A DNA stretch of 64,000 bases from Paenibacillus rhizovicinus (GCF_010365285.1 NZ_CP048286.1:310001-374000); one strand, 5' to 3'; numbered from the stretch's first letter, positions 25,684-34,721 are shown. Notes: generated by a model not told the origin, from the sequence alone. Made by a program: numbers and translations.

Positions 25684-25715
25684 AAAAACCGGGTGAGCGG
25701 CTCACCCGGTTTTTT
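25684..25715 (+). terminator. bidirectional terminator
   Basis: ACCGGGTGAG, CGG loop, CTCACCCGGT, flanked by A and T tracts on both sides. It lies between the hydrolase (+) and FMN reductase (-) genes. Confidence 0.9.
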
Positions 25716-25760
25716 CGCGAACAGACCCGACAAGAAATCCGCTGGCCGATGCTTAGTTGT

Positions 25761-26318
25761 TTACTTGCTTGGCTGCGCGCGGCAAGCCGACAAGAGCGCG
25801 GCAAGCATCGCTTCGATATCGCGTACCAGCGCGTCGTCCTTGATCCGGCCTTCCCTATCCAGCTTGAGCGAAATATGCGGAATCATAAGCGTCGCGCCAT
25901 CGTCGACGACCGCATTGATCATGCCGAGGGTCAACAGCAGCGAAGCATGCGCCTTATCGCCGCCCATCGGTGTCGGGGACGCGGTGATGACGGCCGTCGG
26001 CTTGTTCACGAATTCGCCCGACGACACGATCCAATCCAAGGCATTCTTAAGCGAGCCCGGCACGCCGTTGCCGTATTCAGGGGTGCAGATGAGCACGGCG
26101 TCGGCAGCCGCCAGCCTGCTGCGCAGTTCCGTTACCGCGGCTGGCCCCGCTTCCGTGTCGAGGTCGGGATTGAAATGCGGCAGATCGCCAAGTCCGCGAT
26201 AGACTTCGAAACGCATTTCCTCCGGGGCTAATCCGATGATGGCATGCATGAGCGCCGTGTTGGATGATTTCTCTCGTAAGCTGCCGGATACGGCAAGGAT
26301 GTTCAGGGTATCGGGCAT
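25761..26318 (-). CDS. NADPH-dependent FMN reductase family protein
   Basis: This flavodoxin-fold reductase of about 185 aa has the FMN phosphate loop SGSLREKSSNTAL near the N-terminus, the flavin-contact motif TPEYGNGVPGSLKNALDW at about residues 73-90, and ASPTPMGG later. It probably reduces flavins, quinones or azo or chromate substrates. I prefer the ATG at 26318; the ATG at 26339 would add MIARLPF. It is transcribed alone on the minus strand, divergent from the CcdC-like gene. Confidence 0.88.
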   Translation of the reverse strand: MPDTLNILAVSGSLREKSSNTALMHAIIGLAPEEMRFEVYRGLGDLPHFNPDLDTEAGPAAVTELRSRLAAADAVLICTPEYGNGVPGSLKNALDWIVSSGEFVNKPTAVITASPTPMGGDKAHASLLLTLGMINAVVDDGATLMIPHISLKLDREGRIKDDALVRDIEAMLAALLSACRAQPSK

Positions 26319-26436
26319 GAATGGTAGCCTCGCAATCATTTAAATTGTGGTTTTCCTTATTGGTTTCGAGACTTTTCAACTTACTTTAAATTCCATATAA
26401 TGAATGGACATCCTATGAAAGGAGGCCGAGGTACCC

Positions 26437-26916
26437 ATGCAAGGATCTTCCTTCTATCTCATTGCCGTGCTGATTGCGGCGTTGATCTTATGGCGCCGGA
26501 CGAGATCGATGTACCGTCCGATTCCAGGCAACGGCCTTCGATTGCTGTTGCCCGCGGCTTACCTTGCGGTTGCTTGCATCCCCGTTTCGACTGGCCCCAA
26601 TGTCGATGCGGCCGCCTGGGAATTCGTCGTGGCCTTCCTTGTCGGCGCCGTGCTCTCGATTCCGCTTATCTGGACCACGAAGTACGAGCGGCGCGACGAC
26701 GGGATGATTTACGCCGCCAAGAACAAAAGCTTCATATTCTCGTTCTTGGCGATCTTCCTCGTCCGCTTTATCCTGCGGGACTATTTCAAGTTCGTCGGTC
26801 CCGAAACGGAAGCCGCGCTGTTCGTCGTCGTGGCCGTCGGCTATGCGGTTCCCTGGCGAATCGCATCGTACATGAAATTCCGCAAGCTGCTCGCGGAACG
26901 CCTCGCCGCTCCTTGA
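26437..26916 (+). CDS. CcdC-family (DUF1453) membrane protein
   Basis: This 159-aa protein has four to five membrane helices and a short soluble stretch (TTKYERRDDGMIYAAKNKSF) that resembles CcdC/DUF1453 proteins, named for a cytochrome c maturation locus but of unclear role. AAAGGAGG precedes the ATG. A long hairpin follows the stop. The family call is moderate. Confidence 0.65.
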   Translation: MQGSSFYLIAVLIAALILWRRTRSMYRPIPGNGLRLLLPAAYLAVACIPVSTGPNVDAAAWEFVVAFLVGAVLSIPLIWTTKYERRDDGMIYAAKNKSFIFSFLAIFLVRFILRDYFKFVGPETEAALFVVVAVGYAVPWRIASYMKFRKLLAERLAAP

Positions 26917-26920
26917 AGCG

Positions 26921-26958
26921 GCAACAAAGCCGCCTTGGCGACAAGGTGGCTTTGTTGC
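26921..26958 (+). terminator. long hairpin between convergent genes
   Basis: GCAACAAAGCC..CCTTG pairs with CAAGG..GGCTTTGTTGC, 17 bp with one G-U pair and a 4-nt loop. There is no T tract, and it sits between the CcdC-like gene (+) and the Rieske gene (-). Confidence 0.65.
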
Positions 26959-26981
26959 GAATGGATGCCTGGACTGATTCG

Positions 26982-27398
26982 CTACACATGCACGACGACC
27001 GACCCGGATTCCACGAAGACGGGATAGGTTTCCACCTCCGGGACCTCCCCGGCTTCGACCGTCACGTCATACGTCTTGACCAGGCATTTGTGCGGATCGA
27101 ATATCGACTTGCCCGTGGCAATGTCAAATTCCCAGCCGTGCCATGGGCAGCGCACGATTTCGCCTTCCCGGCCGTAGTTATATTCACCGGGCGCCGACGG
27201 CAGGGTCATGCCGGTTACGGTACCGAGGCAGAGCGGCGCTCCTTGATGCGGACAGCTGTTCTTGAGCGCGTAATACGTACCGTTCACGTTGAATACGCCG
27301 ATCGGACGGCCTTCAACTACCACCATTCTTCTCGTCCCCGCCGGAATTTCAGCGACTTTCCCAACCACATGCCTTGCGATGTCGATCGCCTCCTTCAT
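26982..27398 (-). CDS. Rieske [2Fe-2S] ferredoxin-like protein
   Basis: This 138-aa soluble Rieske protein has both cluster motifs: C49-P-H51 in NSCPHQGAPLC and C84-P-W-H87 in RCPWHGWEFD. It resembles ferredoxin components or small subunits of Rieske oxygenase systems. The ATG at 27398 shares its A with the TGA stop of the preceding amidohydrolase, so it is translationally coupled; a TTG one codon earlier is an alternative. No oxygenase large subunit is seen in the window, so the electron acceptor is unclear. Confidence 0.92.
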   Translation of the reverse strand: MKEAIDIARHVVGKVAEIPAGTRRMVVVEGRPIGVFNVNGTYYALKNSCPHQGAPLCLGTVTGMTLPSAPGEYNYGREGEIVRCPWHGWEFDIATGKSIFDPHKCLVKTYDVTVEAGEVPEVETYPVFVESGSVVVHV

Positions 27399-28480
27399 CA
27401 AAGGTTATAAAATTCGATCGCATTCTCCGAAAAAATCCGGCGGTGCAGCGCTTCCGGCAGCTTCGGAAAAGCGCGGGTCGGGGAATCGAAATCCCAATGC
27501 GGATAATCGCTGGAAAACATGAGGACATGCTCCGCGTCCATCATTTCGAACATCTGCAGCAAATAAGCATCGTTGTCCGGTCTTTCCAGCGGTTGCGACG
27601 TAATCCGGACATGGTCGCGCAAGTATTCGCTAGGCTTGCGTTTCAGCCAAGGCACCTCGTACCGCAGCGCTTTGTATTCCGCGTCCAGCCGCCACATCAG
27701 AGGCGCCAGCCACGAAACTCCGCCTTCGACGAGGACGATCTTAAAGCGCGGAAATCGCTCGAATACGCCTTCCGTAAGGAAGCTGACCAGATGAGCCTGG
27801 AAGCCGAGAGACAGACAAGTATGCCACTCGATGTAATGCGTCGGGAATCCGGGAGACGGCTGCACGTTGATCCCCATCCCGTCGGTACCGGGGTGAATGG
27901 CGAACGGCAGTCCGAATTTCTCGCAAGCCTCGTAGATCGGATAGAATTGCCGCTGTCCGAACGGGGCACGGGCGCCGGAATCGGTCATGACTTGAACGAA
28001 GTGCGGATGTCCAGCCCACCGTTCGATTTCGCGGGCGGCAGCTTGCGGATCCTGCGTATTCACCGTAATGGATCCTTTGAACACGCCATCCGCATTATAT
28101 TTGCTGAGCCACGTATCCGCGAGCCAATCATTGTAGGCCGCCGCGATGGCGTTTCCGAAATCGGGATCGGGGTGCAAGTTGCAAAATGCGCGCGGCATCA
28201 GAATCGCATGCGCATATCCGTACTCGTCGACAAGCTGCCTGCGAAGGAGCTCCGGTTCGGAGCCCGACGGTCCGCCCTGCGGAGGCCTTGCGTCGAGGCG
28301 GTCTCCATGGACGGGATTGCCGTAGAAACCGCGGCCGCCTCCGTTATAGCGCTCCCTCCAAGGCTGCTTCATGTAGGAACGGATTTCCTCCGTATTCCTA
28401 GGGTAGGGATGCACGTCGCAGTCAATGATTCCCGTCCGCGCCTTCTTGGGTTCGATTGTTGCTTCCTGCTGCTGCTCCAT
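27398..28480 (-). CDS. amidohydrolase-2 family metal-dependent hydrolase (ACMSD-like)
   Basis: This 360-aa TIM-barrel hydrolase or decarboxylase has an N-terminal metal motif DCDVHPYP (histidine about residue 24), a mid-barrel histidine (FAIHPGTDGMG), GGVSWLAPLMWRLD, and a C-terminal aspartate in FSSDYPHWD. Relatives act on aromatic or ring-opened carboxylates. It is the middle gene of an operon with an enolase-superfamily enzyme upstream (17 nt) and a Rieske protein downstream (overlapping), which suggests a catabolic pathway. The substrate is unknown. Confidence 0.88.
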   Translation of the reverse strand: MEQQQEATIEPKKARTGIIDCDVHPYPRNTEEIRSYMKQPWRERYNGGGRGFYGNPVHGDRLDARPPQGGPSGSEPELLRRQLVDEYGYAHAILMPRAFCNLHPDPDFGNAIAAAYNDWLADTWLSKYNADGVFKGSITVNTQDPQAAAREIERWAGHPHFVQVMTDSGARAPFGQRQFYPIYEACEKFGLPFAIHPGTDGMGINVQPSPGFPTHYIEWHTCLSLGFQAHLVSFLTEGVFERFPRFKIVLVEGGVSWLAPLMWRLDAEYKALRYEVPWLKRKPSEYLRDHVRITSQPLERPDNDAYLLQMFEMMDAEHVLMFSSDYPHWDFDSPTRAFPKLPEALHRRIFSENAIEFYNL

Positions 28481-28497
28481 CCTTCCGTTCGCCTCCG

Positions 28498-29586
28498 TTA
28501 CATGATTGAAATGGCTGTTTCTCTCACTTTCCGTTCATTGACCTCCAAGCCGAGTCCCGGACCGTCGGGCACGAACAGATAACCGTCTTTAAATTCCAAT
28601 TGATTGTGGAATAACGCCGACAGCTTCTCGTTATGTCCGGTAAACTCTTGATGATACATGGCATTGGATACGCTAGCGCAAAAGTGCAAGCTTGCGGCCG
28701 TTCCGATCGTCGGCTGGGTGTTATGGACGACGATGGGTTTGCTCCACGCTTCGCATAAGGCGGCAATTTTCTTGGCTTCCGTGATTCCGCCGCATTTGAC
28801 CAAATCAGGCTGAATGATATCCGCTTTGCCATGCAGGATAAGGTCGCGGAATTGCCATAGCGTGTACTCATGCTCCCCCGCGCTGACCGGCGTATCAAGC
28901 GCGTCCGCGACCTGCGCCATGGTCAAATAATCGTATTGGGGCGTCGGCTCCTCGAACCATGCAAGACCGACATGCTCTTCCAGATAGCGTCCGATCTGAA
29001 TGGCTTTATGCGCAGTATAGCCGTTGTTCGCATCGAAGCCGATTTTCACCTCGTCGCCTACCGCGGCGCGGATCGCTTTCATCATCGGAATAGCGGGATC
29101 GTTCGCGATCTCACCCTTTAACGGCCCATAATTCATGCGTAATTTAAGCACCGTAAACCCATTGTCCACCTGCTCGCTCATGATGCGGGCAACCTCATCG
29201 ACCGTTGCTCTTCCATCCCATCCGTAGCTGTAATAAATGTTCACCCGATCCCGGAATCGTCCGCCTTGCAGCTGATAAATCGGTTTGTTCGTCGTTTTGC
29301 CGATAATGTCCCACATGGCCAGATCAATGCCCGATATCGCTTCCAGCTGCGCGCCGGACGGACCGAGCTTATAAGGTGCCAGCAGCATCTTCTGCCACAG
29401 CACTTCAACATCGAACGGATTGCCCCCGATCACATGCGGCTTCAATGCATGAACGGCCATGGCTTGAAGAACATGCCCGCCCATAGGCGAGCACTCGCCC
29501 CATCCGCTAATCCCTTCGTCAGTCTCCAATTTGATGAACAGACTGCCCCAAGGGAATAGGAACGTGGTCATGTCGGTTATCTTCAT
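28498..29586 (-). CDS. mandelate racemase/muconate lactonizing enzyme family (enolase superfamily)
   Basis: This 362-aa enzyme has an N-terminal capping domain and a barrel carrying metal ligands D185 (FDANNGY), E212 (WFEEP) and E238 (SAGEHE), plus K148 (LKLRMN) and H288 (VVHNT). The pattern is closest to acid-sugar dehydratase-type members, but the exact reaction cannot be assigned. The ATG at 29586 follows AAGGAGG at good spacing; the frame is open to 29715 without a ribosome site. It is the first gene of the enolase/amidohydrolase/Rieske operon. Confidence 0.9.
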   Translation of the reverse strand: MKITDMTTFLFPWGSLFIKLETDEGISGWGECSPMGGHVLQAMAVHALKPHVIGGNPFDVEVLWQKMLLAPYKLGPSGAQLEAISGIDLAMWDIIGKTTNKPIYQLQGGRFRDRVNIYYSYGWDGRATVDEVARIMSEQVDNGFTVLKLRMNYGPLKGEIANDPAIPMMKAIRAAVGDEVKIGFDANNGYTAHKAIQIGRYLEEHVGLAWFEEPTPQYDYLTMAQVADALDTPVSAGEHEYTLWQFRDLILHGKADIIQPDLVKCGGITEAKKIAALCEAWSKPIVVHNTQPTIGTAASLHFCASVSNAMYHQEFTGHNEKLSALFHNQLEFKDGYLFVPDGPGLGLEVNERKVRETAISIM

Positions 29587-29721
29587 CGGATTACCTCCTT
29601 GTAGATCGAATATTAAATATTTTAAATATATTCTGATTTTAACCGCGAACTCCTCCACGTCTTCTGAATATGCAACTTTTGAACGAGGTGCAACGTTGTT
29701 CCCGCAGCCTTCCAAAATAAC

Positions 29722-29753
29722 GAAAAAGCTGCCGGTCGTGCTTCGGCAGCTTC
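29722..29753 (-). terminator. terminator after the SDR gene
   Basis: AAGCTGCCG (29726-29734) pairs with CGGCAGCTT (29744-29752), and a T tract follows on the minus strand. Confidence 0.85.
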
Positions 29754-29785
29754 AAACTGGTGGAACGATTGCAGGTCATCGAACG

Positions 29786-30616
29786 TTATTTCGTAAAATA
29801 ATGCCCTTGCTCCAGATCTGCGAGAAGCCCGTGCTGGACAGGCTTCCAGCCGAGCAGCTTCTTCGTCCCTTCGCTTGATCTTGCTAGGTCAAGCGACGCG
29901 ACCATGCCTAGAAAACCAAAGACCGCCTGTGCTTCCTCAGGCGAAATGCTGGCAACCGGCACATTCGCATGACGGCCGATGACGCCGGCGATCTCGCTGA
30001 ACGGAATGCCTTCGTCGTCCACGCCATCCAGCCGCGAGCCCGCAGGCGCGGATTCTACGGCGAGACGGTACAGAACCGCCGCATCCAAACGATGAATCGC
30101 CGGCCAGCGGTTGGAGCCGTCTCCGATATACGCCGAAGCGCCTCTTTCCTTGGCGATGCGGATTAATTGCGGCACGAAGCCTTTATCTCCTTCGCCATGA
30201 ACGGACGGCGCAAGCGAGACGATCGATGCTCTCACGCCTTGTTCCGAAAACGAAAGCGCTGCATCCTCCGATGCTTTGCCGTTCGCGTGAGCAGTGATGA
30301 CAAGCGGTTTACCGGAGCCCGCGAGCCCTTCTCCCATCGCTTCGACGGCGCGAAGATCAGCTGCCAGCGATGCGGCGAAATTCGAAAAATCGTGGTTGAA
30401 TGCCAGATGAATCACGCCGTCCGAAGCGGCTGCGCTGCCGCGCAGCAATTCCAGATCATCGATAACGCCGCGAACCGCTTCGGCACCTAGGCTTTCTAAT
30501 ACGCGAGCCCCGCTCTCCGAACGGGTCAGCCCCATAACCTGATGGCCCGCGCCGATAAGTTCGCGAACCATGGCTGTACCGATATAACCTGCTGCACCTG
30601 TAACGAATATACGCAT
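29786..30616 (-). CDS. NAD(P)-dependent epimerase/dehydratase (extended SDR)
   Basis: This 276-aa Rossmann-fold protein has the nucleotide motif GAAGYIG at residues 7-13. It resembles atypical extended SDRs; the usual YxxxK catalytic pair is not obvious, so the reaction is uncertain. GGAGG-type sequence precedes the ATG. It is divergent from the MerR gene, with only about 90 bp between them, so it is a probable MerR target. A terminator follows. Confidence 0.87.
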   Translation of the reverse strand: MRIFVTGAAGYIGTAMVRELIGAGHQVMGLTRSESGARVLESLGAEAVRGVIDDLELLRGSAAASDGVIHLAFNHDFSNFAASLAADLRAVEAMGEGLAGSGKPLVITAHANGKASEDAALSFSEQGVRASIVSLAPSVHGEGDKGFVPQLIRIAKERGASAYIGDGSNRWPAIHRLDAAVLYRLAVESAPAGSRLDGVDDEGIPFSEIAGVIGRHANVPVASISPEEAQAVFGFLGMVASLDLARSSEGTKKLLGWKPVQHGLLADLEQGHYFTK

Positions 30617-30708
30617 TTAATACGCCTCCTTAGCATTTGACGAAGCTAGGACTCCAGTCTAAACTATGAAGTAAACTCTAAGGCAAGCGTTCGGAGGCAG
30701 AAATTCAT
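30617..30708. promoter_or_regulatory. shared SDR/merR intergenic region
   Basis: These 92 bp separate two divergent genes. The pair GACTCCAGTC and AAACTCTAAGG flanks a short A+T segment (about 30651-30685), which could be a MerR-type site in a long spacer. No perfect dyad is seen. Confidence 0.3.
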
Positions 30709-31122
30709 ATGAAAATTCAAGAATTAGCAGACTTGATGGGTTTAACCCCCCACACCATTCGTTTCTACGAGAAGGAAGGCCTGCTCGACGGCAGGCATAT
30801 TCAGCGAGAGAAGAATAATTACCGCAACTACGCGGACGAAGCAATCGGGCGGTTGAAGCTGATCAAGAAATTCCAAGGCATCGGCTGTTCGTTAGCCGAG
30901 CTGAAGACGATTTTGCAGGACCACGATACGAATGCACGCTCGAACCAAGAGGTTATTGAATGGATCCTTCAGAAGATCAATGAGATCGATCGCAAGAAGG
31001 ACGAATACGATCAAATGCTGGTCACGCTGAATTGGATGCTTACGTACAGGAAACTACTGAATGAAGATCCGCAGCAAGCAGAAGTTATGATGGAGGAATT
31101 GCGTCTCCGAATGAACAGCTAA
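30709..31122 (+). CDS. MerR-family transcriptional regulator
   Basis: This 137-aa protein has an N-terminal winged helix-turn-helix (MKIQELADLMGLTPHTIRFY, then EKEGLL) and a dimerisation coiled coil (residues 80-115). No cysteine metal-binding motif is present, so a small-molecule or stress sensor is more likely than a metal sensor. GGAGG lies about 8 nt before the ATG. It is divergent from the SDR gene. Confidence 0.92.
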   Translation: MKIQELADLMGLTPHTIRFYEKEGLLDGRHIQREKNNYRNYADEAIGRLKLIKKFQGIGCSLAELKTILQDHDTNARSNQEVIEWILQKINEIDRKKDEYDQMLVTLNWMLTYRKLLNEDPQQAEVMMEELRLRMNS

Positions 31123-31134
31123 CCGAAAGCAAAA

Positions 31135-31168
31135 TAAAAAAACGTTGCACTGCACGGCAACGTTTTTT
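31135..31168. terminator. bidirectional terminator between merR and the histidine kinase
   Basis: AACGTTGC (31141-31148) and GCAACGTT (31157-31164) form the stem, with an A run before and a T run after on the plus strand. Confidence 0.88.
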
Positions 31169-31196
31169 CTTGATCTTCATTGCATTAACATCGCCG

Positions 31197-32603
31197 TCAG
31201 GCTCCGCTTGAGCGAACCGCAGGGAAGTTCAGCGAAATGACTGCCCCGCCCTCGGCCCTGTTGCTGGCCGCGATTCGGCCGCCGCACCGTTCGACGATCG
31301 CGCGCGATATCGCGAGTCCGAGCCCTGTCTCTCCGTCCTTGCCTTTCACGAAGCGGTGAAACAAATGCGGGAGCAGATTTTCCGGGAACCCTTTGCCGTC
31401 GTCCGCGACCTCGAGGGTAACCCGTCCCTCTTCAATCCCGACTTCGATGACGATGACGCGCTTCGCGTAACGCGCCGCGTTCGATACGATATTCAGGAGC
31501 GCCTGCAGCAGCTTGTCACGGTCGGCGCTAACCGTCAGCCACTGCTCATGCCCCTCTTCCTTGTACACGGTTCGAAGCTCTTGCCCTTTGGCCGACAGCA
31601 GCGGATTGATGCGTTCGATGGTCTCCGTCACGATCTCCCGGACGCCCACGGATGACGTCTGGAAAATATCCTCCTCGCTGTCGAGCTTCGCCAGCAGGGT
31701 CATCTCCGTCACGATTTTCTTGAGCCTGCCGCTCTCGCTTAAGATGATATCGAGTCCTTTGCGCGAGCTCTCGCCTTCGAAGACGCCGTCCCGGATGCCT
31801 TCCGCGTAGCCGGCGATCGACATGAGCGGCGTCTTCAGCTCGTGGGAAGCATTTTGAAAGAATTGCTTCTGCGCGCGGTTATGCCGCTCCAGTTCGGCGG
31901 CCAGTTCGTACACGGTCCGCGCCACGGCTCCGATCTCCCCTCCGGCTTTCACGAGTCCGACTTCGCCGAACTGCCGTTTCCGGACCTTGCTTAGTTCTTC
32001 CCGCAGCTTCATAAGCGGTCGAATGAGCTTGCGCGTGATCAACACGCTGAGAAGCAGCGCGAGCGAACCGCCGATGCCGAGCACGATCAGCAGCCTTCGG
32101 AGCAGGTCCTGCTCGACGGCCCTGACCTTGCTGAGCGGCGTCATCAAGGTCAACGTGCCTTGCGGAACCGCGCTTACGTTAACGATGTAATCTTTGGCCT
32201 CGGCTGCTTTCATAATCGTCTTCACGTTCGCGGCGGTCAGCTGTCCGCTGGGCATCGTGGCTCCTCGTGCGACACTCGTGGTCGTGGATAACCGGAAGGT
32301 ATTGTTGTTCTGCAGCACCGTGCCCGTCTCGTCTGCCAGGTAGGCTTCGACGCCGATCGGGGCTGCGAGCGTAACGTTCGCGGGCGCTGCCTGCGCAGTG
32401 ACGGCAATTGGCCCCTGAGCCGTCAATTGTCCGGCCTGAACGGCCAGCGATGAGGCCATCGACGTACCAGCCGATCGAAGCTCCTGCTTCTCCGTCGAGA
32501 TGAAATGGTCCATGAGCACGTAATGAATCGATACCGCCGTAACGCCTAGAACGACGACTAGCAGCAAGGCGAAGGCCAGGTTAATTTGATGCAGCAGCTT
32601 CAT
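31197..32603 (-). CDS. OmpR-type sensor histidine kinase
   Basis: This 468-aa kinase has a first helix at about residues 8-30, an Ala-rich outer domain, a second helix near 168-188, a HAMP linker, HisKA with the phospho-acceptor in ASHELKTPLMSIAGY (about residue 254), and HATPase_c with N-box NIVSNAARYAKR and DDGKGFP. Its ATG overlaps the response-regulator stop (ATGA). The signal is unknown; the divergent secreted protein at 33479 is a neighbour to consider. Confidence 0.93.
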   Translation of the reverse strand: MKLLHQINLAFALLLVVVLGVTAVSIHYVLMDHFISTEKQELRSAGTSMASSLAVQAGQLTAQGPIAVTAQAAPANVTLAAPIGVEAYLADETGTVLQNNNTFRLSTTTSVARGATMPSGQLTAANVKTIMKAAEAKDYIVNVSAVPQGTLTLMTPLSKVRAVEQDLLRRLLIVLGIGGSLALLLSVLITRKLIRPLMKLREELSKVRKRQFGEVGLVKAGGEIGAVARTVYELAAELERHNRAQKQFFQNASHELKTPLMSIAGYAEGIRDGVFEGESSRKGLDIILSESGRLKKIVTEMTLLAKLDSEEDIFQTSSVGVREIVTETIERINPLLSAKGQELRTVYKEEGHEQWLTVSADRDKLLQALLNIVSNAARYAKRVIVIEVGIEEGRVTLEVADDGKGFPENLLPHLFHRFVKGKDGETGLGLAISRAIVERCGGRIAASNRAEGGAVISLNFPAVRSSGA

Positions 32604-33316
32604 GCTTCTTCCCCTCCGCCGGAACGTAATCGGTACCCATGTCCCCAGACCGCCTCGATCGGCAGTTGGTCGGCCTTCTTGCGCAGCCGCTTAATGAGGT
32701 GATCCACAGCGCGGTCGCTGCCGAAATAATCGTCGCCCCATACCCGGACAAGCAGTTCCTCCCTCGTGAACGCGCGATTCGGATGCTCCGCGAACACCCG
32801 CAGCAGGTCGAATTCCTTGAACGTCAAATCCAGCTCTTCCTTCCCTAGCAAAGCACGCCGCTCGTCCGGCAGCATGCGCAGCGCGCCGACGTCAACGACG
32901 TTCAATGCTGCCATTGCCGCTGCCGCCTGCTCCTCGGCCGGACGCAGCTTGTACCACCGCTGCAGCTGGCGTTTCACGCGGGCGACGAGTTCGCGCGGAC
33001 TGAACGGCTTGACGAGATAATCGTCGCTGCCCAGTTCCAGACCGAGGATTTTGTCGACTTCGTTATCTTTGGCGGAAATCATAATAATAGGCACCTCCGC
33101 TTCGTTTCGGATGCGCCGGCACAGCTCGTATCCGTCCATGCCGGGCAGCATGATGTCCAGCACCCACAGATCCGGCGGATCGTTCCGCCATAGCTCCAAA
33201 GCTTCCTCCGCGGTGCCAAGCCCGACCGTTTGAAATCGTTCTTTATGCAAATAAGCCTCCACAAGGCCTCTAATATTCGCGTCGTCGTCCACGACGGCGA
33301 TCGTATACTCGTTCAA
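32600..33316 (-). CDS. OmpR-family response regulator
   Basis: This 238-aa regulator has a receiver domain with the acidic pair (VVDDD), the phospho-acceptor Asp in LWVLDIMLPG (about residue 54) and Lys in VKPFSP, followed by a winged-helix DNA-binding domain (GSDRAVDHLIKRLRKK). The start is a TTG at 33316 with GGGAGG 9 nt upstream. It is the first gene of the kinase pair. The 162 bp to the divergent secreted-protein gene should contain its promoter. Confidence 0.93.
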   Translation of the reverse strand: MNEYTIAVVDDDANIRGLVEAYLHKERFQTVGLGTAEEALELWRNDPPDLWVLDIMLPGMDGYELCRRIRNEAEVPIIMISAKDNEVDKILGLELGSDDYLVKPFSPRELVARVKRQLQRWYKLRPAEEQAAAAMAALNVVDVGALRMLPDERRALLGKEELDLTFKEFDLLRVFAEHPNRAFTREELLVRVWGDDYFGSDRAVDHLIKRLRKKADQLPIEAVWGHGYRLRSGGGEEA

Positions 33317-33478
33317 GGTGATACCTCCCGCTTACCGAATCTTCATCCATTATATCAACTCCGATTCCCCCGTAAGCCCTGTGCCATCGTTTTTCCACAT
33401 TTTCACCAATGGGCTGCCACACTTGTTCGATAGGATTAGAACTGCAAGAACCAATAATCCTTTAGGAGTGTGTGAATC

Positions 33479-34252
33479 ATGCAAAACAAACGTACCGTCA
33501 CTAAAATCGCCGCCATCGCCCTTATGCTAACGGCCGTAGCCAGCCCGATCGTCGCGAATGCCGCAACCGTCCCGCTGTCGAACATCTATGCCACTGCGCT
33601 GACCGAAGCCGGCGAAGGCGTCGCGCTTCCGGTCACGGGCACCCTTGCCGCGACCAAAGCCGTCGCATTGGCCGATCCACTGGAGCTTGCGAAACAATAT
33701 GCTCCGGATACGGAAGCGGAGTGGAAGAAGACGCTCGCCGCATTCGACAAGCTCGTTAAGTCCGACGTCACGTTTACAACAACTTCCGGCCCTCTTCACG
33801 GGGAAGTTTACGCGACTGGACAAGCGGTCCAAGTAACCGGCGCGTGGACTAGCGCGTCGGTAAGCGGCGCCGCGATGACGCAAGCAACGCTCGCATCGTC
33901 GCCGCAGAGCGTTACGATTACCAAGATCGTCGACGGCCGGCTGCAGAAGGCGGCCGATCTCGCTCCGGATTTCAAAGCAGCCAGCATGACAACCGCCCAA
34001 GCGATTCCAGTTTCCGGCGTTGACGTCCATTTCGACGGTGATTTCAAGGATGCCGCCAGCAAGTCCGGAACGCCTGTCAAATCCGCAACGATCGCGATCC
34101 AAGCGAGCCCCATCGACAACCCGCTCTTCAACGGCCAAATCGAATTGAGCAAAGCGGCGGAATCCAAAGACGCCGAAGCGATCAAACAGGCGCTGTCCAA
34201 GCTCCTCGAGCTGTACAAGGCTGAAATCGAGAAGCTGCAGCAGGCGGAATAA
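33479..34252 (+). CDS. secreted protein of unknown function
   Basis: This 257-aa protein has a clear signal peptide (cleavage near VANA-ATV, residue 29), an Ala/Thr/Val-rich mature part and a Lys/Glu-rich C-terminal helix (SKLLELYKAEIEKLQQAE). No domain is recognised. AGGAGTG precedes the ATG. It is divergent from the two-component system, so it may be a target or a partner of the sensor. Confidence 0.75.
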   Translation: MQNKRTVTKIAAIALMLTAVASPIVANAATVPLSNIYATALTEAGEGVALPVTGTLAATKAVALADPLELAKQYAPDTEAEWKKTLAAFDKLVKSDVTFTTTSGPLHGEVYATGQAVQVTGAWTSASVSGAAMTQATLASSPQSVTITKIVDGRLQKAADLAPDFKAASMTTAQAIPVSGVDVHFDGDFKDAASKSGTPVKSATIAIQASPIDNPLFNGQIELSKAAESKDAEAIKQALSKLLELYKAEIEKLQQAE

Positions 34253-34274
34253 GCATTGGCAAACAGCCTAATCA

Positions 34275-34311
34275 GAAGAAATGGCAGCCGCTATGGCTGC
34301 CTTTTCTTCTT
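34275..34311. terminator. bidirectional terminator after the secreted-protein gene
   Basis: GGCAGCC and GGCTGCC flanked by AGAAGAA and TTCTTCT give a long stem with a 5-nt loop. Confidence 0.85.
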
Positions 34312-34340
34312 GGCTATCGTGCCCGTATAAGTGCGAATGT

Positions 34341-34721
34341 TTAACAACTTGCTAGAGAATAATGCATCCCCAGCTCAATCCCGCTTCTACCCAGCTTGTT
34401 TTTTCCTAGCGGGAGCGGTAAGAGATTCATGGCTGATTTTGCATAGCCTTTACCTTGATGTTTCCTGTCAATGGAGAATGCCCGCAGAAAAAGTGCGTTA
34501 TCGTTTTCGGAGAAATCAATGATTTCGCAGCTATAATGCAAGACCAAGAAACCAACGGGTTCATCCTCGATAAGTATGACAACAGGAAAACCATTTTTAT
34601 CTTGGAAGAAATCAAGGGCTTTACTGGGCAAGAAAACAAAACCCACTTGTAATTCGTCCAAAGTAAACCTTCTGATTTCCGATTCCCATACTGCATTTAA
34701 GAACGCTAGGCGACAAGTCAT
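34341..34721 (-). pseudogene. GNAT acetyltransferase with a lost C-terminus
   Basis: The 126-aa frame has the GNAT acetyl-CoA motif SIDRKHQGKGYAKSAMNLLP (about residues 86-105) and a good ribosome site (GGAGGAGAAAC) before the ATG. After IELGMHYSLASC it stops, where family members continue for some 40-50 residues with the second half of the fold. No continuation is visible in other frames before the terminator at 34275-34311. It is probably a remnant, though a short expressed product cannot be excluded. The base composition is A+T-richer than the surroundings. Confidence 0.6.

Noticed and set aside
26921..26958. A riboswitch or small RNA gene at the long hairpin
   Set aside because: It is a simple near-perfect stem between two convergent stop codons, which a terminator explains. 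No aptamer-like features were seen.
26400..28582. Long plus-strand frames over the CcdC, Rieske and amidohydrolase genes
   Set aside because: They run antisense to, or in a different frame within, genes with recognisable catalytic motifs, and their composition is that of shadow frames.
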